From assembly GCA_947568835.1 (NCBI GenBank), contig OX387607.1, positions 7,883,201-7,947,200 of the forward strand: a DNA stretch of 64,000 bases, written 5' to 3'. The position numbers and the translations under genes are program-made. Shown here one piece after another: positions 44,876 to 57,143 of this stretch. The notes under the pieces are model-generated. The model saw nothing but the letters and a program-made list of their open reading frames with translations. It was not told the origin of the DNA and searched no databases. Source of the DNA: Protonemura montana (lineage: Eukaryota; Arthropoda; Insecta; Plecoptera; Nemouridae). Each line of letters begins with the position of its first letter. Position 1 is the stretch's first letter.

Positions 44876-47800
44876 TCAGTCTGATTCTGCCTTCATGCCT
44901 CGCACCTCACCAACGTTGCGTTGCTGCAAGCACAAAGGAAAACATGTGAGACAAAGCTCGATGCAATGACTCAGGCTGCATTTCCTGTCAGAGCTATTGA
45001 GGTTATCTTTGGGAAGTCCATTCAATTCATCTGCGTTATGTTACATTGAACGCACCTTTTCTGGTTTACTTGATAGAATTATTATTGTGGAAGAAATCTC
45101 AAATGTTGTACTTTGTTACCATTCTATTTTTTGTTAGAAATTGTGACTTATGTCTTGTTCTCTTACCACCTTACATGGGGAAAAATGATATGCTTCTCAA
45201 TTACAAACTAAACTTACCCTATCGAGCTCTGATTTGGTCCGGTCTTCGATCTCGCGGATGTCTGCCATCGTGAGGCCATGCCAGCGGTCCATCCAGCAGA
45301 ACACTTGCCTGCAAGACACCAAAAAGCACTATCAGACCATGGACATGTAGGTAAGGACTGGCAACTTAGATCAGGTGCGGTGACTAGAGTAGACCACACA
45401 TTGGCAGCTATTATCCACATTGCTACACATTGCTACACATTGCTATTATCCTTTCGTTCTGGTCTAGATCCATGCACTTCTGCTTTCAAAATATCAGTAG
45501 ATAAGTATTATTAACAACATGAATAAAATTAAGTCGAATCAAGGTCCTGTCATACTATAGGCAATACATGTAGGTGGTGACAGATGTCAAAAATGGCACT
45601 GTGTTGGGGTAGAATCTCAGTCGCTTGCACAGTTAGCAGATGCCAGTCCTGTCATTAAAGAACGTGATCAAACGCTCATTGAAATCACTTAAGATATAAC
45701 GAGTGTTTTTATTATGGTTGGCAGTTTTTTAAATAAAGCACCAACTTGTTCAAAATTAAATACAAGTTTCCACGCATGCTGTTTGTTTCAAAATATTTTA
45801 ATACTTAAAATATAAAGAACTTCTGCGCTGGATTTGAGCGGTAGTAAGACTTGACTAAAGACACGGAAAACAGCGACTCACCTATGGAAGGTGGTGAATA
45901 GCCGTCTCTCTGACTTCTGGATGAAGTTTTCTATCCGTGTTTGCAAGCCGAACCATTTGAACTCAACGGTCACCAGCTTGTAGCATGTCATCACCGGCTT
46001 GACCTACGCAAACAAAAAACCGCACTTCTGTCACTCATGCACGTAAAAAGACACTTTTTTTAAATTGCAAGACAGATTGCATTTGGGGAAGACTGGAATG
46101 AAAACAGAAAAAGGAATTATGGATATAATTTAAAATTTTTAATTAAATCCCAAGACATTGTATAATTTACCAGTTTGTTATAGGAAATAACTTACAATAA
46201 GCAAACACCCTTTTGCGACAACCACGACAAAACCAATCTAGAATCAACATCCTGTCACCTCACCTTGTCCATCCACTGCCCTGTGAGCGGCCCGCGACCA
46301 GTCTTCTCGCTCTTGAACTTGGTGGGGTCCTCAGCGGGCTTGTAGTCACCGCTGGCAACCGGATCGTTGGCGATATCTATGTGCACGACGTCTCGATGCT
46401 TCAGCTTATCTGCCGTGAGCTCGTGCACCTGTGAAGGCAGGTTTTGTTCTGCGATTAAAATGGTGCTCGCAGGAGTTAGAGCAAAAGTATCCGCAGCAAG
46501 TCCAAGCAGAAGACGGATAGCACAAGACACAAGGTGTAAAACGGAGCAGGCGCTCACAAAAGATGATAAACAGATCGAAATAACAGTAAAAAGTCAATGG
46601 GCGAAGGCCCTTCCATTCCGTTCCAAAAAAAAAAAGTGACTATCACAAAGTCACATGGTCTTAGTGACATTGACAGAAGATGTTGTAAGCGCATGAAATA
46701 TTGAAATTAAATTTAACCAATTGCAAAGCTATGCTTGTATTGATGCTTCCGATTTTAAGTGTGGTCTCATTTGAAATTGAATTCTTCTGGGTTACGCCAT
46801 TCGTCATCAGCTGACGCTAATTGTGGGTCGACCGCAAAAGTTTTGAGAAGGGAATCTAGTGATGAGCATGACTTTTTTTGTCCCCAAACGAGGACAACGT
46901 TTGGGCAACAATTTTTGAGACGTTATAGTGTTGTTAATAATAAAATACCCCGCGCATTGCAAGCGTTTGCAATTTAAATAAGATTTCATCCTAATGACTT
47001 TGTCTGCTAACATTTTATGAGGGTAAGAAATATGTCAAGAGTGTACTAATTAGTCAGAACTTAAGAAAATCAAGTACTCTTTAAGGACTCAAAACCTGCT
47101 TTCTTCAAGAAGTATGACAGGAAACCACTAGAACTATTCAAAGTGAGCCCTCACAGACAAAAAAAAAACTCTTATAAAGAAATTGTGGTGAGACAACTAA
47201 CATTTTGACAGTCGGTCTGATGCATTCAGTTTACTTTTGTTCAAAAGTGTAGGTTCTTAGTGTTCAAGGAGTGCAGCTGTCATGCTTATCTACCTTCAAT
47301 TTGTCAACACTAATTGATGAGGTTTATGACCTAAAATAAACAAACGGAGCTCAAATGACCTGTTCACAAATCTTAGCAGAGATTAAAAAATGTCTACAGA
47401 TTGTAGAGGAATGATCACAAGGATACGGATCTGCAATATACTTAGGGTACATTCCCTTTTGTAAGTAAACAATTTGCAGAATGACATTTTTAGCACAAAG
47501 ATCAATTGCAATAAGCAAAACATAGGACAAGCATAGGTCAAGCACTTAACATTTTTAAAAAGAATATGACATGAACAGAGAAAACAACATTTTCAAGCAT
47601 AACTAAAGACGGCAGAGATGTGATGATTTTGACTTATATTTAACAATCATTTAGCAAATGGAGAGAACATATATTATTTTGCACAATATTATACGCATGC
47701 TCAATCCAAGGACATGCGCTAATAACAGATGCAGGTTTGGAAAGGCTTATTAACTGAAGTGTGTCTCATTAGGCAGGCAATAAGAAGGCGGTGAGAGTAA

Positions 47801-50800
47801 AGCACGCAAGTCAATTGAGCTCTATACTACAATGCATAAAAAAAATCAGGAGCTTAGGTTGCATGCCAGACACTGTCAACATTTCACATGATAAACCAGT
47901 GTAAACCAATTATCCAAGGTTACTTAATTTTATCTTATAACAACTCAAAGCATTAACTACCTATTGGTATCAGAGGTAATTTAACAGATCTTGTTGCGGC
48001 TTAATTGCACCTGTCATTGGGTTCAAGGAGCAGCAAGTGATAAGAAACTAACACTCAACAAATTTAGAACAAGCCTGACCAGTCAATAGCTTTTAACATT
48101 GCTCAATACAATTACTGTGAATCTGAACTTCCTTAGAAAACATTTCTTGCCTGTTTCTTTGCCCACCCACTCAGATAAATATTCAGATCCCACCAAAGCT
48201 GAACTAAAGAAAAGTGACTAAAAGTGACTAAAGAAAAATATGAAAAATAACTATCAAATGCAAGGCTAAAGAGGTTGAAAGCGAAGCGTATGAATAAGTC
48301 GCAGCACGCATTGGGATCATATACTTGCAGGGGCAACTACTGTACAGAAACAAGACATTTTGTGCATATTGTAGGCAAGTTACAGTACAGATTGAAAGGA
48401 AAATGTCTGCCTACAAACTAGCAGGCAAAAATAGATAGTGATAGAGGGTGGAAAAGCCTCGTAGGATGTTCGAGGTCAGCACTTACGTTGGCCTGCAGCC
48501 CCATGTCTGGCACGTGAAGCGACTCTATGACTATGATGAAATTGTCTTTCATGTACCCGGGGTTCTAAAGTTGGGGAGAAAGCGGAAACAGAAACACGAC
48601 AGTTAGCCAACAAGACATGTGTGATTTCCCGTCGTTAGAGTCGTCGCAACGGACTGGCTGTGTTTTCGTGGGGAAAGCTATCGAGATGTCGGGAAAAAGC
48701 TTACCATATAATTTTCCTTGCTTTTTTTGCATTACTGAAAAATCTATCTAGCTATTTTCTAATGCATAAATTGAGTGTATCAAAAAGACGAGATAAGTGG
48801 GATTTAACGACACGCTGTTTTGACAACCTGCCATGTGACACTGGTCTTATGGCATCAGTGAATGAGTGGATGATGATTAGCTTAACCAAGCCTAGAAAGG
48901 AATAAGGGAAACCTGGTGCCGGTACCTGGTGCACTCCTGTCAAAGAGCACCAAGGGGACCACCAGCTTAACATCCCTCTGAACAACAGTCCAACGCAAAC
49001 AACAAGATTCCTCCACAAATCCATGCTGTCGAGAGGTTGATAAGCGAGGCGAATAAACTTGCTGAACTAACTTATATCCCTCAAACCTCTGTCTCAAACT
49101 GAATGGGAATTAGTACATTTTTGAAAGAACACACCAAAATTATTCCATCCATATTATCACTACGTGCAATTTAGTTCTGAATTGACTAAATATAGCAATG
49201 ACTTATAAAACACCCCTTGAAACTGCAATGAAAAAAAAAGCTAGATTTCTCACTCTAATAAGAGGACCAAACATTAATGCCCATCTCAACCATCCAGATT
49301 GCCCTCTACCACGAAAGTACACAGCCAGTCGTTGGGAAAATGGCGATGATCGTTCCGTCACCGAGGGCCAGCACCTGCAAGCACCTGTATGGACGCAAAC
49401 CCAAACCGGTCGGCGGAACTCACGTTCTCCTGGTTGCCCAGGTCGGCGGCGTGCAGCGTCTCGATCGTCAGCGTGAACTTCTCCTTCATGAACGGAGGGT
49501 TCTGAAACACCTCTTGATGACACTACCTGGTAGCGGACTTCAGCTACGTATTTTTAAGGGGTCTTTACCTACTTAACATTTTTTTGGTTGGACTCGAATT
49601 CTTAAAGAAAATATCAACTAAGAAGAATTTCCAAAAAAATGTCAGATTTCAGTCACCTTCACTGACATAAAAAAAAGCATAGAAATTTGCTCGAAACTTG
49701 ACGCAATGTTTTGGTAAACGTACTGCGGTTTCTGAACAAAATTTCCAAACAAAATTTATTTTTGTTGTGCCCTTGGACAGCAAAAGAATATACTGAGGTC
49801 TGAGAATGATTTTTTTTCAAGCATTCCACTGTACAAAATGTAAGGGGCTGGAAAATGTATCTTTGTTATTCTTTTCTTTTAGGAATTATTCAATCATGTT
49901 TGTATTGCATCTGATTCCAGTTTCCATTTCTTCCAAGTGTATTCCGTGCTACTCAGAAATCTCAACTGAGACGGAAAACAATTATAATCTGAGTAAATCT
50001 GTAATTAATGTTAAAGACATCTAATAAACGTAGCGTAACCGACTGGCCTTGCCAAAAATATCGCGTGCCAAGCCATCAATCGTCTAAATAAAAATTCAAT
50101 GCGTGGGCTGTGCTTCTCAACTTTTTATGACATTTAGTGCAATTGGAATTGAGCCAGTGCAACACACATAAACACACATTTAAATAATATTATTTCTACC
50201 TCGAAACAGTATTTCACACGCATTTGCATTTGACCTACTTTTTGGCTGCAAACTTTTCAATGATCATGATATTAATAGGTCGCTCTGATTTAATACAAGA
50301 GCTTGACAGCAATGCCTTTGAAGTACTGGGATATGTAAACATTTGAACACAAACAACTAGGCATCTTCCTCATATAACCAACTAGGTATCATACTAAAAA
50401 AAAAATTGCATAGATATTAGATTTATTTAACAGTAAACAATTGTCTAGCTCTAGTAGGTACCTTGAGATGGTTCTGGTCTAATGGCTTGAAACTTACGAA
50501 AAGCTGCGATGGCTGGTTGTCAATACAAAATAGCCTCCAAAAGGGTTTAAAATTGGATGATGTTTATCACTCATTTTTATTTCTATTTAATTTCAAATTG
50601 TAACACTCACCGAAATTACAGTTCTACAGTAGGGATAGGCATTCCATGCCTCTTCGTGGATTTCTAGAGAGCCTTTTGGCGCAAGCAGTCTTATAAATGC
50701 TGGAACTTTGCTGTAAAAAAAACGGTAATTTTGGTTGTTTTAGTGAAATTTCATGATTTTTTTAATCAGCTTTAGGTATATTAAAGCGTTTCTCGATTGC

Positions 50801-52415
50801 ATTACATTGCATATTTGGGTTAGCTAGCATTTAGCATGGCATGGGGTGGCCAACTGAGAAAATCAATAACTCAGTGGAGCCAGTGTACCTATAGGCTGAA
50901 AACATATCATGCACCCTGGAGATAGGCACTTCCAAATATGCAGGGGTATCGTTTAGACTTGCACAGATTTCATTAGTGTGGCCATGTGATCATTATTTAT
51001 TCTGATTATGATCATGCTACTAGTTGATGAGCATAATATTTTTAATTAGACTTTATCAATGTCCAATGAATATTTAATTTCATTGTGTAATGAAATTAAG
51101 TATCTAATGCAAAGTAGCTTAGCATGACAAGATGACTGTCATGCATCTATTATAAGTGTGTGAATGATAATAGGCTAATATAGAGTTAATATGTTTGGAG
51201 AGACCTTGAACATTATGACATACGATCAGACCAAAATTGTATGGTCCTACAATGTTATTTAGGGTTAGTGAAATAAAACTGAATTGTATGGTGTACTAGT
51301 AATTTAAGCTTGGCATCCTTTTTTAGCACGAAATAATACATAAAATAAAATGAGCGACATTAGCTTGAGAAGCTGGAGATAAAAATGAGCAATAAAACAG
51401 ATGTATTCAGGCAATTCAATGATTTGGTAATTACATAGCATGATTGGTATTAGATAACTGCTTAGTTAATCAAGGACTTATCTGCCTTATCTCTTGTCTG
51501 CTTAGGAATTTTTATGATCTAATAAGATATATGGGAAGCTTGCTTAATTTTACCTGGCTAAGTGGTAGATCTTGTAAGTGTACTGGCCCTTCTTATATTT
51601 GCCCCCAAGTAGAGGGTAGTCATCAAAGGGCTCGTTTTTAAGCACCTCAATGCCTTCACCACCACCAGTCTCATTTTTGCTCGCTTCTGCTACAGAAAAC
51701 AGCTGAGCCACTTGGTACTGAAAGAAATCGGGAAATTAGTTTTGCTGCGAAGTTCTCTTATAGAAACTTAGATATCAAACAAAAACCAACAGCACAAAAT
51801 TTACCTCTTCGACTGTGAGGGGGAGGGTAACTCGACTGAAACAAGAAAAAATAAGTTAGTTTGCTTAACCATACACGTCTTCGAAAGGGTTTTCAGCTTG
51901 GCTGCCCAAGACGGGCATTAATGTTAGGGGCTACAGAAGCTCGTAATCACAATTTGTCACAAAAGGTGTGAGCTGTCAACAGTGATATGATTGATCGAGA
52001 GCTCTTTTATACTTTTAGTCGAGCACTCAAGCTCAAAATCTATAAAGGCCTTGGGCAAAGGGTGGTCGTGATAAGGGGGCGTAAGACTGGGATCATGAAT
52101 GAGAACAGGAGTAGTAGGAGTACGAAAAGAATTGGGTATTTGCAGGAAAGTTGCAGAAACACGCTGTGTTTCTAAGAAAGCATTGCATAATTTAGCATAC
52201 CTAAGTAGGAACTGACAGATAAGTAAATAAATGGCCGGCGCTGACTTGTACAAAAGTCGTCTGCAAAGCCATTATTGTACATTTTCTTTCGGCAATTTAT
52301 AGCCATAAAATCTGCTAATCCAAAACGCCAGCTTGTCAAATAAGGTCTCGTATTGCCAAAAATATATATATATTCAATATTTGAACTAGTATACTCACTA
52401 TTCTTTAATCAACAT
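44876..52415 (-). CDS. vib: Class I phosphatidylinositol transfer protein (vibrator/PITPNA-B type)
   Basis: Exons (minus): 52415-52399, 51835-51805, 51717-51554, 50710-50611, then either 49501-49424 or 48564-48487, 46428-46264, 46003-45882, 45308-45218, 44923-44876. Using one alternative exon gives 271 aa against 270 in human PITP alpha. Collinear blocks are [72 protein letters not shown] and [12 protein letters not shown]. Residues known to hold phosphatidylinositol or phosphatidylcholine (Thr and Lys of YTYK, Asn and Cys of WNAYPYC) are present, and the membrane-contacting WW pair is WF here. The protein exchanges PI and PC between membranes and feeds phosphoinositide signalling. Several introns are long; 46429-48486 is otherwise empty. 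Confidence 0.96.
48487..48564 (-). CDS. PITP alternative exon B (NPGYMKDN form)
   Basis: This exon has 26 codons in phase 0 at both ends, acceptor CAACTTTAG and donor GTAAGT. It encodes [18 protein letters not shown] followed by PDMGLQAN. It can replace the upstream exon 49501-49424 without changing frame. It corresponds to residues 105-130 of the protein, the NEYMKEDF segment of human PITP alpha. It is more diverged from human PITP alpha than the sister exon (VIESL instead of IET, and GLQAN instead of G-x-QEN). Confidence 0.88.
48803..49120 (+). mobile_element. SINE-like repeat between the PITP alternative exons
   Basis: Contains TTTGACAACCTGCCATGTGA, TATGGCATCAGTGAATGAGT, GGAAACCTGGTGCC, CTGTCAAAGAGCACC and a CTGTCGAGAGGTTGATAAGC block, in the same order as the copy at 11448-11835. 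The 5S-like end is not recognisable. Its insertion separates the two interchangeable exons. Confidence 0.65.
49424..49501 (-). CDS. PITP alternative exon A (NPPFMKEK form)
   Basis: This exon has 26 codons in phase 0 at both ends, acceptor GTGTTTCAG and donor GTGAGT. It encodes [18 protein letters not shown] followed by ADLGNQEN. It is closer to vertebrate PITP (FLIKIET, DLGTQEN) and is probably the ancestral-like version. Including both exons would add 26 residues inside a beta-strand/loop of the lipid pocket, so mutually exclusive use is expected. Confidence 0.9.
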
Positions 52416-52513
52416 CCTAGAATCTCGTAGACATGAGGTGGTCGACAGCACTTTGACACTCAGCCACCTTACGAGCTAACAGCCGACTCAACTCTGCGAT
52501 AGAAGGCCATGGA

Positions 52514-52559
52514 TGACATCACATCGGCCATTGACGTCACATCCGCGTAGGTGACGTCA
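52514..52559. promoter_or_regulatory. Three CRE/ATF-type sites upstream of the PITP gene
   Basis: TGACATCA (52514-52521), TGACGTCA (52532-52539) and TGACGTCA (52552-52559) lie 99-144 bases upstream of the PITP start codon, spaced 18 and 20 bases start to start. The last two are perfect palindromic cAMP-response elements. CREB/ATF control of this gene is inferred. Confidence 0.6.
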
Positions 52560-52751
52560 TACGGCTCTCCCAGACACCCACACTAAATTCAAAACGATAT
52601 TTTCGAACGGCCTGGTCATCAATTAATCATCAAAAATCACCATTACCTGTTCTTGCGAGGTAGGTACTTAACTGAATAAATGAAAGCCAATCACTTGCAC
52701 GAAAGGGATTGAAGAATCAATTTTTGGTGTCCAGGATATATTTATCTTCAC

Positions 52752-52757
52752 TTTATT
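52752..52757 (-). terminator. Candidate polyadenylation signal of the AP beta gene
   Basis: AATAAA on the minus strand, about 294 bases beyond the AP beta stop codon and 336 bases before the PITP start codon, which lies on the same strand. Confidence 0.45.
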
Positions 52758-53051
52758 TATATTCGGTAATTATAGCTAGTAATGGAAAGGAACAGTAAAA
52801 GGAATTAAAAAAGGAGATTGACATCCGTATGCACATAGTTATTACTTATTATTAGAACAAAAATAATAATTTTTAAGCTCGTAGCTAACATTCGATGAAG
52901 AAACTCCACACAATCTATACTCGCTCTCCTCGCAGTGCATTTTTCAAATGAACTTCTCGTTGCTAGAGGCTAACAGCTGGGAATGTAGTAAATACACATA
53001 CATTGACATATTCATAATTTACAGGGATACTTGGGGTAGGTTTCGCAACAT

Positions 53052-56000
53052 CTAGGCGTGAAGAATCGCGTCGTAAGACTGGAAAACGCCAGGAGCCACG
53101 TCCAGGTTGCGACATTTGAGTGACAGCTGAAACAATAGAACCACGATTGTCAGCAATCACAGTTGAAAATTGAAGCGTTGAAATAGTATACCATTTTTGA
53201 CACAGGGTTACAGAGTCAAAAAAGTGATTCTTTTTTACTTGTCCCATTTGTCATCAGTAATTGGGCACACAAAAACAGTTTTGAATACGATTCAAAAACA
53301 TCTCAATGCCACTTCTGACGCAAATTGTTCGAGAGTAAGAAAGAGGTCATAAAAAGTACATGATGTTATATAAGAGTATGAATTACCCTCAAACCTATTA
53401 TCTTGAACTGCTTTATTATTTGTATCAATAATATAATTGAAAAAGATGTATAATTATTTAAGTTATTTTGGCAAATTTTTGGTTTCTGACAACTAACACG
53501 CTTTGCCAAATGTATTGCCATCTCAACTAGGTAAGTACTGCAAAAAACATTAAGTAAGCATACCAAATGCAATAAACTGAATGATTGAGCCTCTTGGTCT
53601 AAAACGCCCAAACGTTGATGTATTTGAAAAAACTAACCGTGATGTTTGGGTTCCCGGGCTGAATCTTGAGCTCATTGAGCACCCAGATGCCGTTGGTGAG
53701 TTTCAGCGACTGGTAGAGCATGTCCTGACCCTCGACGTTGCGCTTGGCTATAGTGAACACGTTGTTCTGCTGCATCTTCTGCACCACCATGTCTGCAGAG
53801 AGGACACTTAGCATTATTTTGCATGCTATGGACTGACAGTGGAAATACTCTTCAGCGTTTGAAAAATCTCCGTAGTTTGTTTGTTTTGCACTAAAATATC
53901 TTTTTTGTTCCCAATTTTAAAAGCAAAAAAAAAGTTTTGAGCATTGGAGATTTAATGGTAGATACTTCTTCCAACAAGATTGCTTGACAGAGCTCCTCAA
54001 TCCTGTCAACTTTTGGTAGCACGGGTTTAATAAACGCCGTACTATGTGGCAAAGACCTAATGACAAGCCAAACCGTAACGTCTCTTCAAGGTCTTAACTC
54101 TCAAGACAACGCAATTAAACTGGGATACTATCTCAGCCAACTACATTCATCGTGAATACCTCGAAGAAAGAACACCAATTCACCAAGGTAATAATAACTC
54201 AGCTTCATTAATAAAAAATAAAAAATGTGCCTCCGCATGTTTAACGCACTGGTTCTTCTGAGAGCACTGAACATAAGCAACTCTGCGCTGGGTCCGATAT
54301 AACATGGGTGGCCAACATTTTTTTAAGTGAAGTTAACACGACAGCATCACTTGCCTTGCTTGTCAATCTCTCGACAGCATGGATTTGTGGAGTAACCCTG
54401 TTGTTCAAATCGGAAGGGACATAAAGCCGGTGGGACATAAAGCAGGAGTAGGCTACATGCCAGCACCAGATTTCCTCTCCTCCTTTCTAGGCTTTGTCAT
54501 ATAAGGTTCTTAATTATCCTCATCACCCACTCATTCACCAACGCGATGAGTCCAGTGCCACATGATCTGTTGTCAAAACATTATGTCGACAACACAAAAT
54601 CAGGGGCCAGAAAAGCGGGAGGAGGCTGTACGGTTGCTGGCTTCTTATGACCGCATCTTTGTACATCGTGCATCTGCAACAAGTACCTGCGCTGCAGGGA
54701 ACGTTGTTGAGCGTGTACTGCAGTTCGTTCTGCGCGGGGATCTCCTTCCACGTCGCCAGGAAGATGCGCTTGTCCATCTGGCCGTCTTCCCCGTAGAACA
54801 CGTTCATTGGCACTAGGCACGCAAAGTAGAACACGTCGATGTTGTTCTTGATCGCCACCTGCCGCCAAAGGAAAGTCGTAAGTGCTGATAAGTGCTACAA
54901 TGACTTCTTGTTTAGTGAATATTTGTTAAAAAAATGTATGTCTAGAATATTTAGATTTTGGTTGAGCTTACATTTAACTTGGATGATAATAAGCTTAGAG
55001 AACTATTTAGAAAATATTACTGTTATTTAATTTAATTTAATTTTAATTCACCAAATTGGCTTTGGAAAGGGCATCTGACGAAACTCGAGAAAAGTTTAAA
55101 CCAAAATGCCCACTCCCTCAAAATCTTAAGCGGCCGTCAGGCAGCGGGTACTGCTATGTTTTAATTTTTTTTTTTTATTTCATTTAATATGGTATAATAG
55201 AATCAGACGTACAGGACCTGCCAGAAAAAAACTGAGAAAAATCAGCTCAAAAATTACCTAGAAGCTAAATTGATGGTGATTTGAAAGTTTCAGTCACGAA
55301 GAGTAGGGAAGAATGCAGAGAGAAAGAGGCAGAGTTGCTATAATCTAGAAATTCACTACAGTCGTGGAATGTAAAAACGCCGACCTGCAAGTTGTTGAGC
55401 GGCTCCATCTTCTGAACCGCGCCAGTCAGTGCCAGCTGGAGAGAGCAATCGTGGGCGGCTCCAGGCTGCAGAGGCGTCACCACCTGAAGCGGGGACGACG
55501 GAGTCAGCCCGAAGCTGTTCTTGTTGAGCTGGATCGCGAAGCCCGCCATTGCCTGTGAGCAGTGGAAAAACACATCAAATCAGTGCATAGCATGCAAGGA
55601 AAATCAATAGTTTGCAGTTTATTTTCGAGCACCCTGGTGCTCCGAGAAGATGTGAGCAAAGATAACATCTAACATTTTTAGACCAGATTTATTTTCCTAG
55701 ACATCCCATCATCTTCACATTTTTTTTTTTCCAAAATAACAATATGTTAAGTTGTGTAATATGTACTAGTTATTATTATTGTTATATATTTTTTGTCCTT
55801 TTTAAGTTATTTTAAGAACTAAAAAACCCCTCAAGAAACACATTAACGGCTCTCAAAACCAAAAGGAAATCATATACTAGTTACTGTATCAAACCGTTTG
55901 GTACTGATCGAATAAACAACTGCGATTGCGCACCTGCATGGCCTTGTTGGTGAACGTGAAGTCCATGTAGACTAGGCCGTTGCGTCGCGAGAAGGTGCCC

Positions 56001-56885
56001 CACACGTCGAGTCCCTTGCCCTTGTCGGCAGGGAGCCAGTTCACCTTGGGCAGGGCGAGAGAGGCGGGGGCGGCAGCAAAGCCGAAGATGTCCCCAAGGA
56101 GACCGGTTGTCGACTGCATGTTGGCCGGACTTCCTCCGAGGTCACCGCCCAGCTAAAACGATGTGAAACATTTAGTAACGCAACCTTTTCACCCTGTCAG
56201 AAGGCACTTGGTTGCCATGACTGCATAGAATTTTGATTTTACTAGTTTTATTGCCATTTGGTGACATGGAAAACTCTTTGTTTTGCGATTGGCAAGGCCC
56301 ATCAATTTAATCTTCTACCTGTAAAGTAATTTATGGAAGAAATAAATAACAAAAACAAAATAATAATTAACTAATAAGTATTTTAAGCTTTAACTGCTGA
56401 AAGCGCGTCATAAAACCTTGCAAGTTTCAACTTATAAAGTAAACTACAGTTGCTAAGTTGTCAATATCATTTTGATAAATTTCTTAACTTCAACAAATAG
56501 GGATTTTTTATGTTACAGACTTGAAAGCATTCACCAAAAACCTAAGACAGGCTTTTCAAATGTAGTCCAGCTCAAAGTAGGACTAAAACGTTTAAAACTT
56601 TTTAGTTATTTCAAACAGAGGGTCCAGGCACAGAAATTGACAGAAAAAAGCTTCAACGTACGAGCGAGTCAAGTCCACCACCCAACAGATCTACGGCTGG
56701 GGGCGATGAGAAGACGTTTGCGGAAGCGGGAGCTGCCACTGGCCCTCCTATGTCCATGCTGAGAAGGTCGCCAATGAGCGAGTCCTGGGCGGGGATCACC
56801 GCCGCCTCTGTGCGGCTCACCACTTCGTGCACGGCCTCAGCGCCGGGACCAGATCGCGCCGGCAGCATCTTGCGAACGCCAGCAC
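53052..56885 (-). CDS. AP1B1: AP-1/AP-2 beta adaptin, hinge and ear only (5' part not in window)
   Basis: Exons (minus): 56885-56662, 56152-55934, 55552-55385, 54858-54687, 53792-53638, 53126-53052, about 337 residues. The first seen exon starts in phase with 2 bases completing a codon, so it is internal. It carries a short hinge with clathrin- and gamma/alpha-linking features (SLIGDLLSMDIG, VDLLGGGLDSL). The rest is the beta-adaptin appendage: NKNSFGLTPSSPL, KMEPLNNLQVAIKNNIDVFY, FLATWKEIPAQNELQ, TIAKRNVEGQDMLYQSLKLT, IQPGNPNITLSLKCR. The ear binds accessory proteins in clathrin-coat assembly. AP-1 and AP-2 beta are too alike here to separate, and Drosophila uses one gene for both. The ~600-residue armadillo trunk is absent. 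Confidence 0.92.
54210..54600 (-). mobile_element. SINE-like repeat, inverted copy with 5S-like head
   Basis: It is the reverse complement of the layout at 11448: a 5S-like part at about 54280-54335 (ATAAGCAACTCTGCGC, then ATAACATGGGTGGCC), followed by CTCGACAGCATGGATTTGTG, GCCAGCACCAGATTTCCTCT and ACCCACTCATTCACCAACGC. It lies in the AP beta intron 53793-54686. Confidence 0.65.
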
Positions 56886-57143
56886 CTGTGAAAGGAAGCC
56901 GGCTCGTAAGAACAATGCTAAGGCAGCGTTTAGTGCCGAATAAAAGGTATCTTGAAACATACTGGAATCAATTTACAAGTGAGTATAGCAGTGATTGACC
57001 CGTCTCAATCAGCTTGACGAGTTGGAAGTGGTCACAGCTTGGTTTTCCCTGTCATCCATTCCCTTTGATTTTTAATGACTTCATTTCGTTAACAAGGAGG
57101 CTGTGGAAAACAAAATTCAGCCATCGAATAGCAGTGGGTGAGA

